A DNA stretch of 64,000 bases from Allolucifera butyrica (lineage in GTDB: Bacteria; Bacillota; Negativicutes; Sporomusales; UPPP01), in assembly GCF_900476375.1 (NCBI RefSeq), contig NZ_UPPP01000133.1:62001-126000 (forward strand), in the 5' to 3' direction. The notes under the pieces were generated by a model. The model was not told the origin of the DNA. It saw nothing but the letters and a program-made list of their open reading frames with translations, and searched no databases. A program made the translations under genes and the position numbers. Positions 44,594-52,326 of the stretch are shown one piece after another; the first letter of the stretch is position 1; every line of letters begins with the position of its first letter.

Positions 44594-45384
44594 GCAATCA
44601 CCTCTTCAATGGCCCGTTTTACCAGGACTTGGCACATAGCCCGCCGGTACTCGCCCGTTCCCCGCAGGTTGCTGCCGAAATCGAGTTCCGCCGCCGCGGT
44701 TGCCGCGATGCCGTCGATATCAGGGCTGCCGGCGCCCGCTGAAGCCGACAATTGCTCCGAAGCCTGTCCGGCGATTTTCGCCCGCAGCGGTCGCGCCCCG
44801 GCAACAACGGTCCAGCGGCCATTCCCGTGCGCCACGGCAACATTCAAAATGGGATAGTCACTGGCCGAATTCCGGAGATGTTGATAGGAAGCCCTTCGGC
44901 CATCCTTTTTGATGAAAATCCGCACTAAAATATCTTTGCTGTACGGCCTGTCCAGGAACTCGGCCAGAGGCATTCTGCCTGCTTTATACAGCTCCACGTC
45001 CGTATCCAGGGCCAGCAGTGCCGTGATCAGATCGGAAAATCCGTATTTGGCATAAACCGAAGCCCCTACGGTAACAACATTGCGAAACTGGACTCCGATA
45101 ATATTGCCGACCGCTTTCGGCAAGAGTCCATTAAAATTTTGCCGCAGCCCGGGATGGGTTTCCACCATGCGAAAGGTTGCCATGGCCCCCACCTCGATAT
45201 AGTCCGCTTGTTCCCGGATGGTATCCAGATTCAATTTTGACAGGTCAATCGCCGTATCAATTTGCTTCGAACCGATTCGTAAAAAGGCGCAGCCGCCCAA
45301 TACGGTATTGTTCGGCCCGTCAACCAGCAGACGATAGGCGGCATCCATTGTATCCGGCTGAACTAAATCCTTGATTGTGAACAT
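44590..45384 (-). CDS. Xanthine dehydrogenase family FAD subunit
   Basis: 264 aa. FAD-binding segments NTVLGGCAFLRIG and the GNIIGVQFRNVVTVGASVY region. Start at the ATG with AGGAG seven bases upstream; the frame runs 40 codons further but that part is the structured leader RNA. First gene of the operon. It is preceded by a sigma-70 promoter and a terminator-bearing leader. Confidence 0.9.
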   Translation of the reverse strand: MFTIKDLVQPDTMDAAYRLLVDGPNNTVLGGCAFLRIGSKQIDTAIDLSKLNLDTIREQADYIEVGAMATFRMVETHPGLRQNFNGLLPKAVGNIIGVQFRNVVTVGASVYAKYGFSDLITALLALDTDVELYKAGRMPLAEFLDRPYSKDILVRIFIKKDGRRASYQHLRNSASDYPILNVAVAHGNGRWTVVAGARPLRAKIAGQASEQLSASAGAGSPDIDGIAATAAAELDFGSNLRGTGEYRRAMCQVLVKRAIEEVIA

Positions 45385-45420
45385 TCTCTTTCTCCTTTTA
45401 TAGCCTTGCTTAAAGCAAAA

Positions 45421-45536
45421 ATAACCCCCGGCATAGAACTTCGCTGCGAAAAAATGAGCGAAATTTCCGCCAGGGTTTTTATCCCACAGAAACTTCCGGG
45501 CCATATTCCCAAAACTATACGAGACGATTCAGTTTA
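45421..45536 (-). promoter_or_regulatory. Purine-riboswitch-like leader with terminator
   Basis: On the minus strand the leader holds CGUAUAG, a short hairpin with loop AAUAUGG, six bases, then AGUUUCU. This matches the P1-P2-L2-J2/3 half of the guanine riboswitch (UAUGG-N6-AGUUUCU). The other half departs from the consensus: no ACC after UUUCU, no CCGUAAA loop and no clear GACUA. It runs into a stem AACCCUGGC/GCCGGGGGUU followed by AUUUUUG, an intrinsic terminator. So it may be a variant or decayed purine switch controlling xanthine dehydrogenase genes. Confidence 0.5.
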
Positions 45537-45543
45537 CCTGACT

Positions 45544-45573
45544 ATTTTACCAATCCGGATCATTTTTTGTCAA
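45544..45573 (-). promoter_or_regulatory. Sigma-70 promoter of the xanthine dehydrogenase operon
   Basis: TTGACA (45568-45573), 18-base spacer and TAAAAT (45544-45549) on the minus strand; start near 45536, giving a leader of about 150 nt. Confidence 0.75.
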
Positions 45574-45629
45574 TAAAAAACCAAACATTTATCCTAAATT
45601 AACAGTTATCGTTCGGCATATTATAAATA

Positions 45630-45663
45630 TAAAGTCATGCAGTCCGGCCTGCATGACTTTATT
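45630..45663. terminator. Intrinsic terminator of yjbQ gene
   Basis: Perfect 12-bp stem AAAGTCATGCAG/CTGCATGACTTT with a six-base loop; T-rich on both sides. Confidence 0.75.
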
Positions 45664-45673
45664 ATTCCTGTAA

Positions 45674-46090
45674 TTATTCACCAATGATCTTGATTAAAAC
45701 CCGTTTATCCCTTTTGCCGTCAAATTCGCCGTAAAAGATTTGTTCCCAGGTGCCAAAGTCCAGTTTCCCCTCGGTTACGGCCACAACAACTTCCCGTCCC
45801 ATAACAGTGCGTTTCAAATGCGCATCCGCATTATCTTCAAAGCCATTATGCCGGTACTGGCTATAGGGTTTTTCCGGCGCGAGCTTTTCCAGCCACACTT
45901 CAAAATCATGATGCAAGCCGCTTTCATTATCGTTAATAAATACACTCGCTGTAATATTCATGGCATTACATAATACCAATCCTTCCCGGATACCACTTTC
46001 CTGCAGGGCAACCTCGACGTAGTGCGTTATATTCAGGAACCCCCGCCGGCTTGGCAGATTAAAAACAAGTTCTTTCCGGTAACTTTTCAC
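45674..46090 (-). CDS. yjbQ: YjbQ/UPF0047 family protein
   Basis: 138 aa, the usual length. Family motifs: [46 protein letters not shown] and [13 protein letters not shown]. Some members have weak thiamine phosphate synthase activity; the physiological role is unsettled. GTG start preceded at eight bases by GGAGGTGATCC-type sequence, a near-perfect anti-16S match; the frame is open further upstream but without support. Confidence 0.88.
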   Translation of the reverse strand: MKSYRKELVFNLPSRRGFLNITHYVEVALQESGIREGLVLCNAMNITASVFINDNESGLHHDFEVWLEKLAPEKPYSQYRHNGFEDNADAHLKRTVMGREVVVAVTEGKLDFGTWEQIFYGEFDGKRDKRVLIKIIGE

Positions 46091-46237
46091 ACGGATCACC
46101 TCCGGTGTATAACTTACCTTATCTATGCCAAAAACTCCTGCAAAATTATAAAAATCTTGCAGGTCTTCCCCCGGGCATGATTTTGTAGAATTCCGCAATA
46201 CTAGTAAATACAGTAAAAATAAAGGAGAAGCACCAGC

Positions 46238-47479
46238 TTGGTAAACCCGTCCCTGCTTACTGCAATGAAAGAGATACTTCTTCCGCCCGCAGTCAAATGC
46301 CTAAGAACCGTTGCGGCAATGGAGACAGGCTTTGCTTTGCTGTTCCTGCTCATTGGATTATCGGTTGCCGGTGCACTGCTGCGGCCCCATCTTTATCATA
46401 CCCTCTGGTTTAGTCTGCCGGCCGGCTTGCTCTGCCTGAATCTGGCCCTGAACAGTTGGCGGCAATTCTGCTCGCTGTTCAAGGCGCCTTTCGGGGTTTC
46501 CCTTCTTCCCCCCGGTGGAATCGAGTCCTGTCCCGTCTACCGGTGTTTACCGGTCCCAACCGGCGAAAAAAAAACATTATCCCTTGCCGCATCCCGGCTC
46601 AAGAGTCAGGGTTTCCGGCTGCAGCCTCTGGCAGAACGGCAGGAAAGCGGCTTCTATGCTGTCAAGGGGTGGCCGGCGCCCTGGGGAACACTTGCCGTCC
46701 ATATAGCACTGCTGCTCATAATCAGCGGCGCCGCCTACGGCCGCCAGCATGAGTTCACAGTGAATACCTTCCTGCCGGCGGGCGGTATTTACGAACTGAA
46801 CACCGCCGGCAATACCCGCCTTACCCTCCGGCTGCATAACTTTATTACCCGTTATTACCGGGACGGGACGTTCTCCGATTGGATCAGCGATGTATCGCTG
46901 GAACAAAATGGCCATGAGCTGGTGCGGCAAAAAGTCAAAGTGAATGAACCGCTAAACTATAAAGGTCTAAAAATCTATCAAATGTCATACAGCAACCGGA
47001 TCCGGACGCAGGTGCTGACGAGTTCGGGCGCCGCCGGGCGCGAAGCCCTTCTGAAAGAGGGCGATATCCTGACGGTAGATGAACCGGCCGGTCTGGCGAT
47101 ACAACCCGTAGGCGTTACTCCGCAAGGCCGCATATTCTATTGGGTTTATCATCAGGGGCAGCCGTTTTGCCAGGGAACCATCTCGCCGGAAAAACCGCTC
47201 TCCCTGACCAGCAGGGTTTCCGTACGTTTTGGACCAGTCATCCCTTTTTCCGGTTTATACATCAAACGGGATCCAGCCGTACCCTGGCTTGGGATCGGTT
47301 TTGTCCTCTTAACCGCCGGCCTTTTCCTCAGCCTTTATTCCCGCCGCGTTTCGCTGTGGCTGACTGTGACCACCAGCCAAGGCACCCTCGTCAGACTGGG
47401 CAGTTGGAACGGCGAGGCTGCTGCCATCTTGGACAATCTAAGGCTGGACAGTACGCTCAGCCGGAAACAAGGTGAGTAA
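46238..47479 (+). CDS. resB: Cytochrome c biogenesis protein ResB
   Basis: 413 aa membrane protein of the system II heme-delivery complex. Early helices ([35 protein letters not shown]), a third helix near 150, a large extracytoplasmic region with [17 protein letters not shown], and a last helix ([19 protein letters not shown]). TTG start with AAGGAG ten bases upstream; an ATG at 46265 is the alternative. Works with CcsA encoded 2 bp downstream to attach heme c, here probably for NorC. Confidence 0.9.
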   Translation: MVNPSLLTAMKEILLPPAVKCLRTVAAMETGFALLFLLIGLSVAGALLRPHLYHTLWFSLPAGLLCLNLALNSWRQFCSLFKAPFGVSLLPPGGIESCPVYRCLPVPTGEKKTLSLAASRLKSQGFRLQPLAERQESGFYAVKGWPAPWGTLAVHIALLLIISGAAYGRQHEFTVNTFLPAGGIYELNTAGNTRLTLRLHNFITRYYRDGTFSDWISDVSLEQNGHELVRQKVKVNEPLNYKGLKIYQMSYSNRIRTQVLTSSGAAGREALLKEGDILTVDEPAGLAIQPVGVTPQGRIFYWVYHQGQPFCQGTISPEKPLSLTSRVSVRFGPVIPFSGLYIKRDPAVPWLGIGFVLLTAGLFLSLYSRRVSLWLTVTTSQGTLVRLGSWNGEAAAILDNLRLDSTLSRKQGE

Positions 47480-47481
47480 AT

Positions 47482-48306
47482 ATGGCGGTCTGGGAAGCAA
47501 TGTTTTTAGCCGGAACACTGACAGCTTACTTTTGCGCCGGCTGCCTTTACCTTTTGAATTGGCTGCGGCCGCGGCCGCTGGCGGGAAAGCTGGCGGCCCT
47601 GTCCACGTTCATCGGCTGGAGCGCCAATACGTTAATCCTCGCAGTGCGGACGGTCACGGCCGGGCATGCCCCGCTGACCGGCAGCTACGAGTTTGGCCTT
47701 TTGGTTGTCTGGGGCTTGATTGCGCTGCATCTGTACTGGAAATCTTGCTCCCGCCGGGCATTCGGCCAGTTCATTCTGCCGGCGGCTTTTTTGCTGACCG
47801 GTGTCGCCGTCTGTTTTTATCGTCAGGCCGGTCCGTTGCTCCCGGCGCTCAAAAGCAACTGGCTGCTGCTTCATGTTATGGCGGCGCTGACCGCCTATGT
47901 ATCCCTGGTCATTTCCTTTGTCCTGGCCTTAGCTTATCTGTGCCGGCTGCGATGGGAAGAAAAAAACGGCACCATGCCGGCGGCTATCGCCGCTTTGCCG
48001 GACCTGGGCACCCTGGATACCCTGGTCGAGCAAGCCATTCGCACCGCCTTGCCTCTTCTGACACTGGCGATTGGCAGCGGTGCGGTATGGGCCGAGAACG
48101 TCTGGGGAACCTATTGGAACTGGGACCCCAAGGAAACCTGGTCGCTTATAACCTGGCTGGTATATACGATTTACCTGCACGGCAGGACCGTCTTGCACTG
48201 GCGCGGCAAACAAGCCATCCACTGGGTCATAGCGGGCTTCATGGTTTTACTATTTACCTTCATCGGCGTTACCCTTGTTTTACCGGGGCTGCACGGTTAT
48301 GGTTGA
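47482..48306 (+). CDS. ccsA: Cytochrome c assembly protein CcsA/ResC
   Basis: 274 aa with about eight hydrophobic segments. The tryptophan-rich heme-handling motif WGTYWNWDPKETW is present, with flanking His residues. Ends convergent to norB with an 11-bp gap. Confidence 0.92.
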   Translation: MAVWEAMFLAGTLTAYFCAGCLYLLNWLRPRPLAGKLAALSTFIGWSANTLILAVRTVTAGHAPLTGSYEFGLLVVWGLIALHLYWKSCSRRAFGQFILPAAFLLTGVAVCFYRQAGPLLPALKSNWLLLHVMAALTAYVSLVISFVLALAYLCRLRWEEKNGTMPAAIAALPDLGTLDTLVEQAIRTALPLLTLAIGSGAVWAENVWGTYWNWDPKETWSLITWLVYTIYLHGRTVLHWRGKQAIHWVIAGFMVLLFTFIGVTLVLPGLHGYG

Positions 48307-48317
48307 CACGCCTGGAT

Positions 48318-49802
48318 TTACCGTCCTCTCTTCTTCCCCAGCCATAATAGCTGACGTAAAATATCACTGATTTTATATAGCAGTTGTTTTTTTCTCTTTT
48401 CCTTTTGCACCAGGCATTTTAATAATTCGTGAACGCTGGATGAATTATTATTGCAATGCGCCTTATCCGTATACGCTTTGGTACCCGCCCAGACACTTTT
48501 GGCGATGATAAAAAATAACAGAGTACTGCCGGTGACATAGACCATACCACCTAACATTCTGAGGAAAAGATACGGCTGGATCAACTGGTTGGTTGCCCCG
48601 ATACTCAAGCCGATGACCCGCCAGAAATAAGCTTGAAGCCCACCGGCCAGCAATAAGCCGGTGCCCATAATTAACAAACCCAGATTCAGAGCAATGACAG
48701 CCGCCCAGCACCAGCGGTATCCTGCTGAAGTAAGCGTAAATTCAGTAAAAATAATATAAAAGCAAACAGCCAGCGCTAAAAAACCGAACACGCCGAAAAG
48801 AGCAAGATGGGAATGAGCCGAGGTAATATAGGTGCCGTGAATATAACGGTTTATGCCCGGATAGGCCATAAAGAAACCTAAAAAACTGGCGCCGAAAATA
48901 TGGTAAAACAAGCTGCTGCCGACCAGGGCTAACGTAATTTGGTCCCGCTGCTCCAGGTTGGCGAAACCGGAAAAGGTAGCCGTTTGCAAAGCTGCGTAAA
49001 CCAGTAAAATAGCGGGCAAAATTTGCAGCGCACTGCAAATGCCGCCGACCCAGAGCCAAAATGCCGGCACTCCGACCCAGTAATAATGGTGGCCGGTGGC
49101 CAGGATCCCCGCTAACGCCACAAAGGTCATATCCAGGTAAATCGCCGTTTCCGTCGCCTGCCGCTGCGCGCCGGTCACTTGAATTAATAATGCGGCTAAT
49201 ACGCCCGTTCCCATTAACTCTAAAGACATTTCCTCCCAGAGGTGGACAACCCAGAACTTAGCAATTTCATCAACGGTTGGCTGGGCATAGGACATAATAT
49301 TGGGCACATAAAAAAGAATCAGGGTTATACTGCCCGCCACCATACTGACAAGAGTAGCGCGGCTTTTCGGCGCCTTCGAAGCCAGATACGTACGCAGCAG
49401 ATTATAACCCAGCAGCAGCGTGGAGGCAGCCGTGGCTAATTTTAACGGCCAAATCGCTTCAAGATATTCCCTTCCTTCGGTAAAACCAAACAGCAGCGAT
49501 CCTAAAATTAAAAACGTGGAACCCGTCAGCAGCCAAAAATTAATATCGACCAGCTTAGGACTGTAAATTTCCTGCTCCGCTTCCAGGCTGAAAAAAAAAT
49601 AAACTGCGCCGATTACCCCGATCAAGGGCCAATAGATACTGATATTTAAATGAAAAGCTCTGCCCGCCGCATAGGAAATGGGAAAAACGAGTTCAGGAAA
49701 AGCAAGTTCCAAAGCCCCGACCGTAGCCGCAAATCCCTGCATCCAAAATAGCAGGCAGGCAACCAAAGCATATTTACCGCTTAACCGCTGCGCTTGAAAC
49801 AA
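48318..49802 (-). CDS. norB: Nitric oxide reductase large subunit NorB
   Basis: 494 aa, about twelve helices. Heme and FeB site residues of cNOR are visible: VVHLWEE (His and the two Glu positions around 190-200), TGHHYYWVG (His-His) and ITSAHSHLALFG (His pair). Reduces NO to N2O with electrons from NorC. It has a charged cytoplasmic C-terminal extension of about 45 residues. TTG start with AAAGGAG eight bases before. Follows norC after 13 bp. Confidence 0.93.
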   Translation of the reverse strand: MFQAQRLSGKYALVACLLFWMQGFAATVGALELAFPELVFPISYAAGRAFHLNISIYWPLIGVIGAVYFFFSLEAEQEIYSPKLVDINFWLLTGSTFLILGSLLFGFTEGREYLEAIWPLKLATAASTLLLGYNLLRTYLASKAPKSRATLVSMVAGSITLILFYVPNIMSYAQPTVDEIAKFWVVHLWEEMSLELMGTGVLAALLIQVTGAQRQATETAIYLDMTFVALAGILATGHHYYWVGVPAFWLWVGGICSALQILPAILLVYAALQTATFSGFANLEQRDQITLALVGSSLFYHIFGASFLGFFMAYPGINRYIHGTYITSAHSHLALFGVFGFLALAVCFYIIFTEFTLTSAGYRWCWAAVIALNLGLLIMGTGLLLAGGLQAYFWRVIGLSIGATNQLIQPYLFLRMLGGMVYVTGSTLLFFIIAKSVWAGTKAYTDKAHCNNNSSSVHELLKCLVQKEKRKKQLLYKISDILRQLLWLGKKRGR

Positions 49803-49815
49803 ATGAATGACTCCT

Positions 49816-50223
49816 TTATTTTATTTCTTTGCTAAAAACCGGACGGGGCGGCCAACCCAATGTATTAACTGAATTGAGAAATTTAAAATAGGCCGTCACC
49901 TCGTCTGCTTCCTCTTCCGTCAGCTTGTCGTGCCGTCTGTACTTGGTCCCGGTTATTAAAGGGGGATGAACAAGATAATCCCGCAAAGCAGCCGGACCAA
50001 ATTTTCCGTATACCTTAGTAAGATCCCCGCCGCTATAGCCGCCATTGCCAAATATAGTATGGCATTCAATACAGCCTTTCTGTTGAAACACCATCTTCCC
50101 CTGTTCGGCTTCAGCCGGGACCGGGGGGAGTCTGCCATGGGCTATTGAAATATAAATCAGCAAAGCAAAGGCCACCAAAGAAGCGGTTATAATCACCAAA
50201 AAGCCCTTCAGATAAAGTCCCAT
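49816..50223 (-). CDS. norC: Nitric oxide reductase cytochrome c subunit NorC
   Basis: 135 aa. One N-terminal anchor helix (FLVIITASLVAFALLIYISI) and a cytochrome c domain with CIECH. Short, as in known NorC. AAGGAG nine bases before the ATG. First gene of norCB; divergent from the glutamate-synthase-like gene. Confidence 0.92.
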   Translation of the reverse strand: MGLYLKGFLVIITASLVAFALLIYISIAHGRLPPVPAEAEQGKMVFQQKGCIECHTIFGNGGYSGGDLTKVYGKFGPAALRDYLVHPPLITGTKYRRHDKLTEEEADEVTAYFKFLNSVNTLGWPPRPVFSKEIK

Positions 50224-50416
50224 GGAACCATTCTCCTTCGCATTCTTCGTCTTATTATCGGTTATCTCGAAGTGTTTCTATACATTAGTACCTTGGAACA
50301 AGAATCGACTATTAACGGTTAAACAGCATCAAAGCCTCACATACTATGAAAAACCGCTGGCACGTTTTTCTCCCGCAGATAAAAACTTTAAAAATAAAAA
50401 ACGGAAGAGGAATACC
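50224..50416. promoter_or_regulatory. Divergent promoter region of norCB and FMN protein gene
   Basis: About 190 bp. Contains a perfect TTAAC-G-GTTAA palindrome (50313-50323), a possible operator, and a partial copy of the dispersed hairpin repeat (GAAAAACCGCTGGCACG, 50346-50371). No FNR-like TTGAT-N4-ATCAA site seen. Confidence 0.4.
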
Positions 50417-52054
50417 ATGAACATCGTCATAACAAGTTCCGGCTGGCTGCTGCTGTTTTTTTTACTGGTTATTCTCTTGCTGCTGCTGGCGAGGCCCTTT
50501 TTTCGCTATATGGTTAAGATTATCAGTAATAATGTATTGTCACTCGTGCTGACCGACAAATACACCCAGAACGTTGCAGAACTGCTGCCATCCTTAAAAC
50601 GTTTCTCTGTTTTAAACACTCTGGAGCTCAGTTTACGGGCTGAAAAAGGCAAAGTAATCACCCGGCCGTTAGGCTCACCAAAACATTTTCTCGGATTGGA
50701 AAACCTGATGTTTTCCCCGCATCAAATGACCAAATTATCCCTACCTGAAAGCAATCCGATTGATATGAGCGTCACGATCGGCCCCAAAGCCGCCAAACCG
50801 CTAACCATTAAAATCCCGCTTATGATCAGTGCCATGGCTTACGGGCTGGCTATGAGCGACCAGGCCAAGATTGCCCTGGCCCGGGCGGCAACCGCATTAG
50901 AAACCGCTACCTGTTCCGGCGAAGGGCCTCTACTGCCGGAAGAGCAGGAAATCGCAACCAGACATGTGTTGCAAATTGCCCGCTGGTCCTGGGGGGCCAG
51001 GACGGACGAACAAATTACGGCCGCCGCGATGCTGGAAGTTCAGATGGGACAAGGCGCCGACATGGGAAGCGTTCTCATCGATGCCAAGGAGCTTGCCGGC
51101 CGGGCACGGGTCCTCGGTGGATTAACTACCGGCCAGCCCGCAGTCGCGCTACCTGCCCCGCCGGGAGTGCAAAAACTGGAAGATTGGCCCGCCTTTATGC
51201 AAAAACTGCGGCAAAAAGCCGCTGGAATCCCCATTGCCTTAAAGCTGATGGCTACTGATAACCTGGAAGAAGATCTGGCAATCGCGGTTAATTTAGGGTT
51301 TGATGCGGTGGTTCTCGACGGTGCCCAAGGCGGCTCTCACGCATCAACGCCAATCAAACAGGATGATTTCGGCATACCGACTTTACATGCCCTGGTCCGG
51401 GCCAAACGGTACTTAACGGGTCATCCGGTCAGCTTAATCATTGCCGGTGGTTTTTTTACCCCGGGCCAATGCCTTAAAGCGCTGGCTTTAGGAGCCGATG
51501 CCGTTTATCTTGCTACGATTCCCCTTTTTGCGCTGGTCCACGGTCAGATTGAGAAGGTTACCCCCTGGGAACCGCTTACCACGCTGATCTATTATGATTC
51601 CCCCTCAAAGACCAAGCTGGATATCGACAAAGCGGCTACTTGTGTGGAAAACGCTTTTAAATCCATGGTACTGGAAATGGAAGAGGCCATGCGGGCTCTG
51701 GGAAAAGCATCCTTGACGGAACTGGGGCCGGATGACCTGGTTGCTCTGGACTCTGTTACCGCAGAAGTGACGGGAGTAAAATACGTCTTCCGGCAGCAGG
51801 CAGCCCAATCGGCTGTCCCGGCAGCGGCAGCCTTTCCCGGCAGCAGTAATGCAAATCCGCCGGCTAAACAACAGGCTGCCCCGGCGGAACCGCCACCGGC
51901 AAAGCCGCTTAAAAACACAGCGGCTAAACCAGTCCCGCAGGATAAGCCGGCCAAAGCGTTCTATCTCAAATCCGTCAAAAAGCCGGTTCAACTGACCCGC
52001 AAACTGGGTATGGCCTGGGAAACCCTGACCAGATACCTTCGCAGTAAACCCTAA
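50417..52054 (+). CDS. Membrane-anchored glutamate-synthase-like FMN protein
   Basis: 545 aa. N-terminal helix (LLLFFLLVILLLLLARPFF), then the glutamate synthase FMN-domain barrel (PLMISAMAYGLAMSD, ETATCSGEGPL, VLDGAQGGSHAS, LIIAGGFFTPGQCLKALALGAD). The cysteine-rich segment that binds [3Fe-4S] in GltB is missing after the barrel. An Ala/Pro-rich linker and basic tail follow (about 470-545). No amidotransferase or GltD partner. Likely an FMN oxidoreductase of unknown substrate. AGAGG six bases before the ATG. Confidence 0.82.
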   Translation: MNIVITSSGWLLLFFLLVILLLLLARPFFRYMVKIISNNVLSLVLTDKYTQNVAELLPSLKRFSVLNTLELSLRAEKGKVITRPLGSPKHFLGLENLMFSPHQMTKLSLPESNPIDMSVTIGPKAAKPLTIKIPLMISAMAYGLAMSDQAKIALARAATALETATCSGEGPLLPEEQEIATRHVLQIARWSWGARTDEQITAAAMLEVQMGQGADMGSVLIDAKELAGRARVLGGLTTGQPAVALPAPPGVQKLEDWPAFMQKLRQKAAGIPIALKLMATDNLEEDLAIAVNLGFDAVVLDGAQGGSHASTPIKQDDFGIPTLHALVRAKRYLTGHPVSLIIAGGFFTPGQCLKALALGADAVYLATIPLFALVHGQIEKVTPWEPLTTLIYYDSPSKTKLDIDKAATCVENAFKSMVLEMEEAMRALGKASLTELGPDDLVALDSVTAEVTGVKYVFRQQAAQSAVPAAAAFPGSSNANPPAKQQAAPAEPPPAKPLKNTAAKPVPQDKPAKAFYLKSVKKPVQLTRKLGMAWETLTRYLRSKP

Positions 52055-52112
52055 GAAAAACCACTGACGCGGTTTTTCAGTCCATAGCACAGGGCTCGGG
52101 GCGCAGGGAAAG
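52054..52112. repeat. Dispersed repeat, copy B
   Basis: AGAAAAACCACTGACGCGG, a TTTTTC arm, then CACAGGGCTCGGGGCGC, like copy A at 13435. The AAAAACC/GGTTTTT hairpin directly after the stop at 52054 may double as the terminator. A further fragment CAGGGCTCGGGGCAC is at 52261-52275. Confidence 0.55.
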
Positions 52113-52284
52113 CATTTGGAAATCACTTTAGGTGAACAATCCAGGCAGAAGGATCGTCTTGTCATAAGCGGAGGTTAAGTGGCAACGGCGCAGCGTTGAT
52201 AAGGCGATTCTTCTGCCGTTAACGACTATCTCTATAGTCCTTAAAACTTATACTTTCTCTCAGGGCTCGGGGCACGAAAGTAAG

Positions 52285-52316
52285 AAGGGAGACCAGCCAA
52301 TTTAGCGGTCCCCCTT
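52285..52316 (-). terminator. Probable terminator of M16C peptidase gene
   Basis: AAGGGGGACC/GGTCTCCCTT stem, then TTCTTACTTTC on the minus strand. The T-run is weak. Confidence 0.5.
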
Positions 52317-52326
52317 CATTACTATT

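Noticed and set aside
50346-50371. TGGCAC-containing sequence as a sigma-54 promoter for the FMN protein gene
   Set aside because: No GC at the required 10-base distance from the GG; it fits the dispersed hairpin repeat better.
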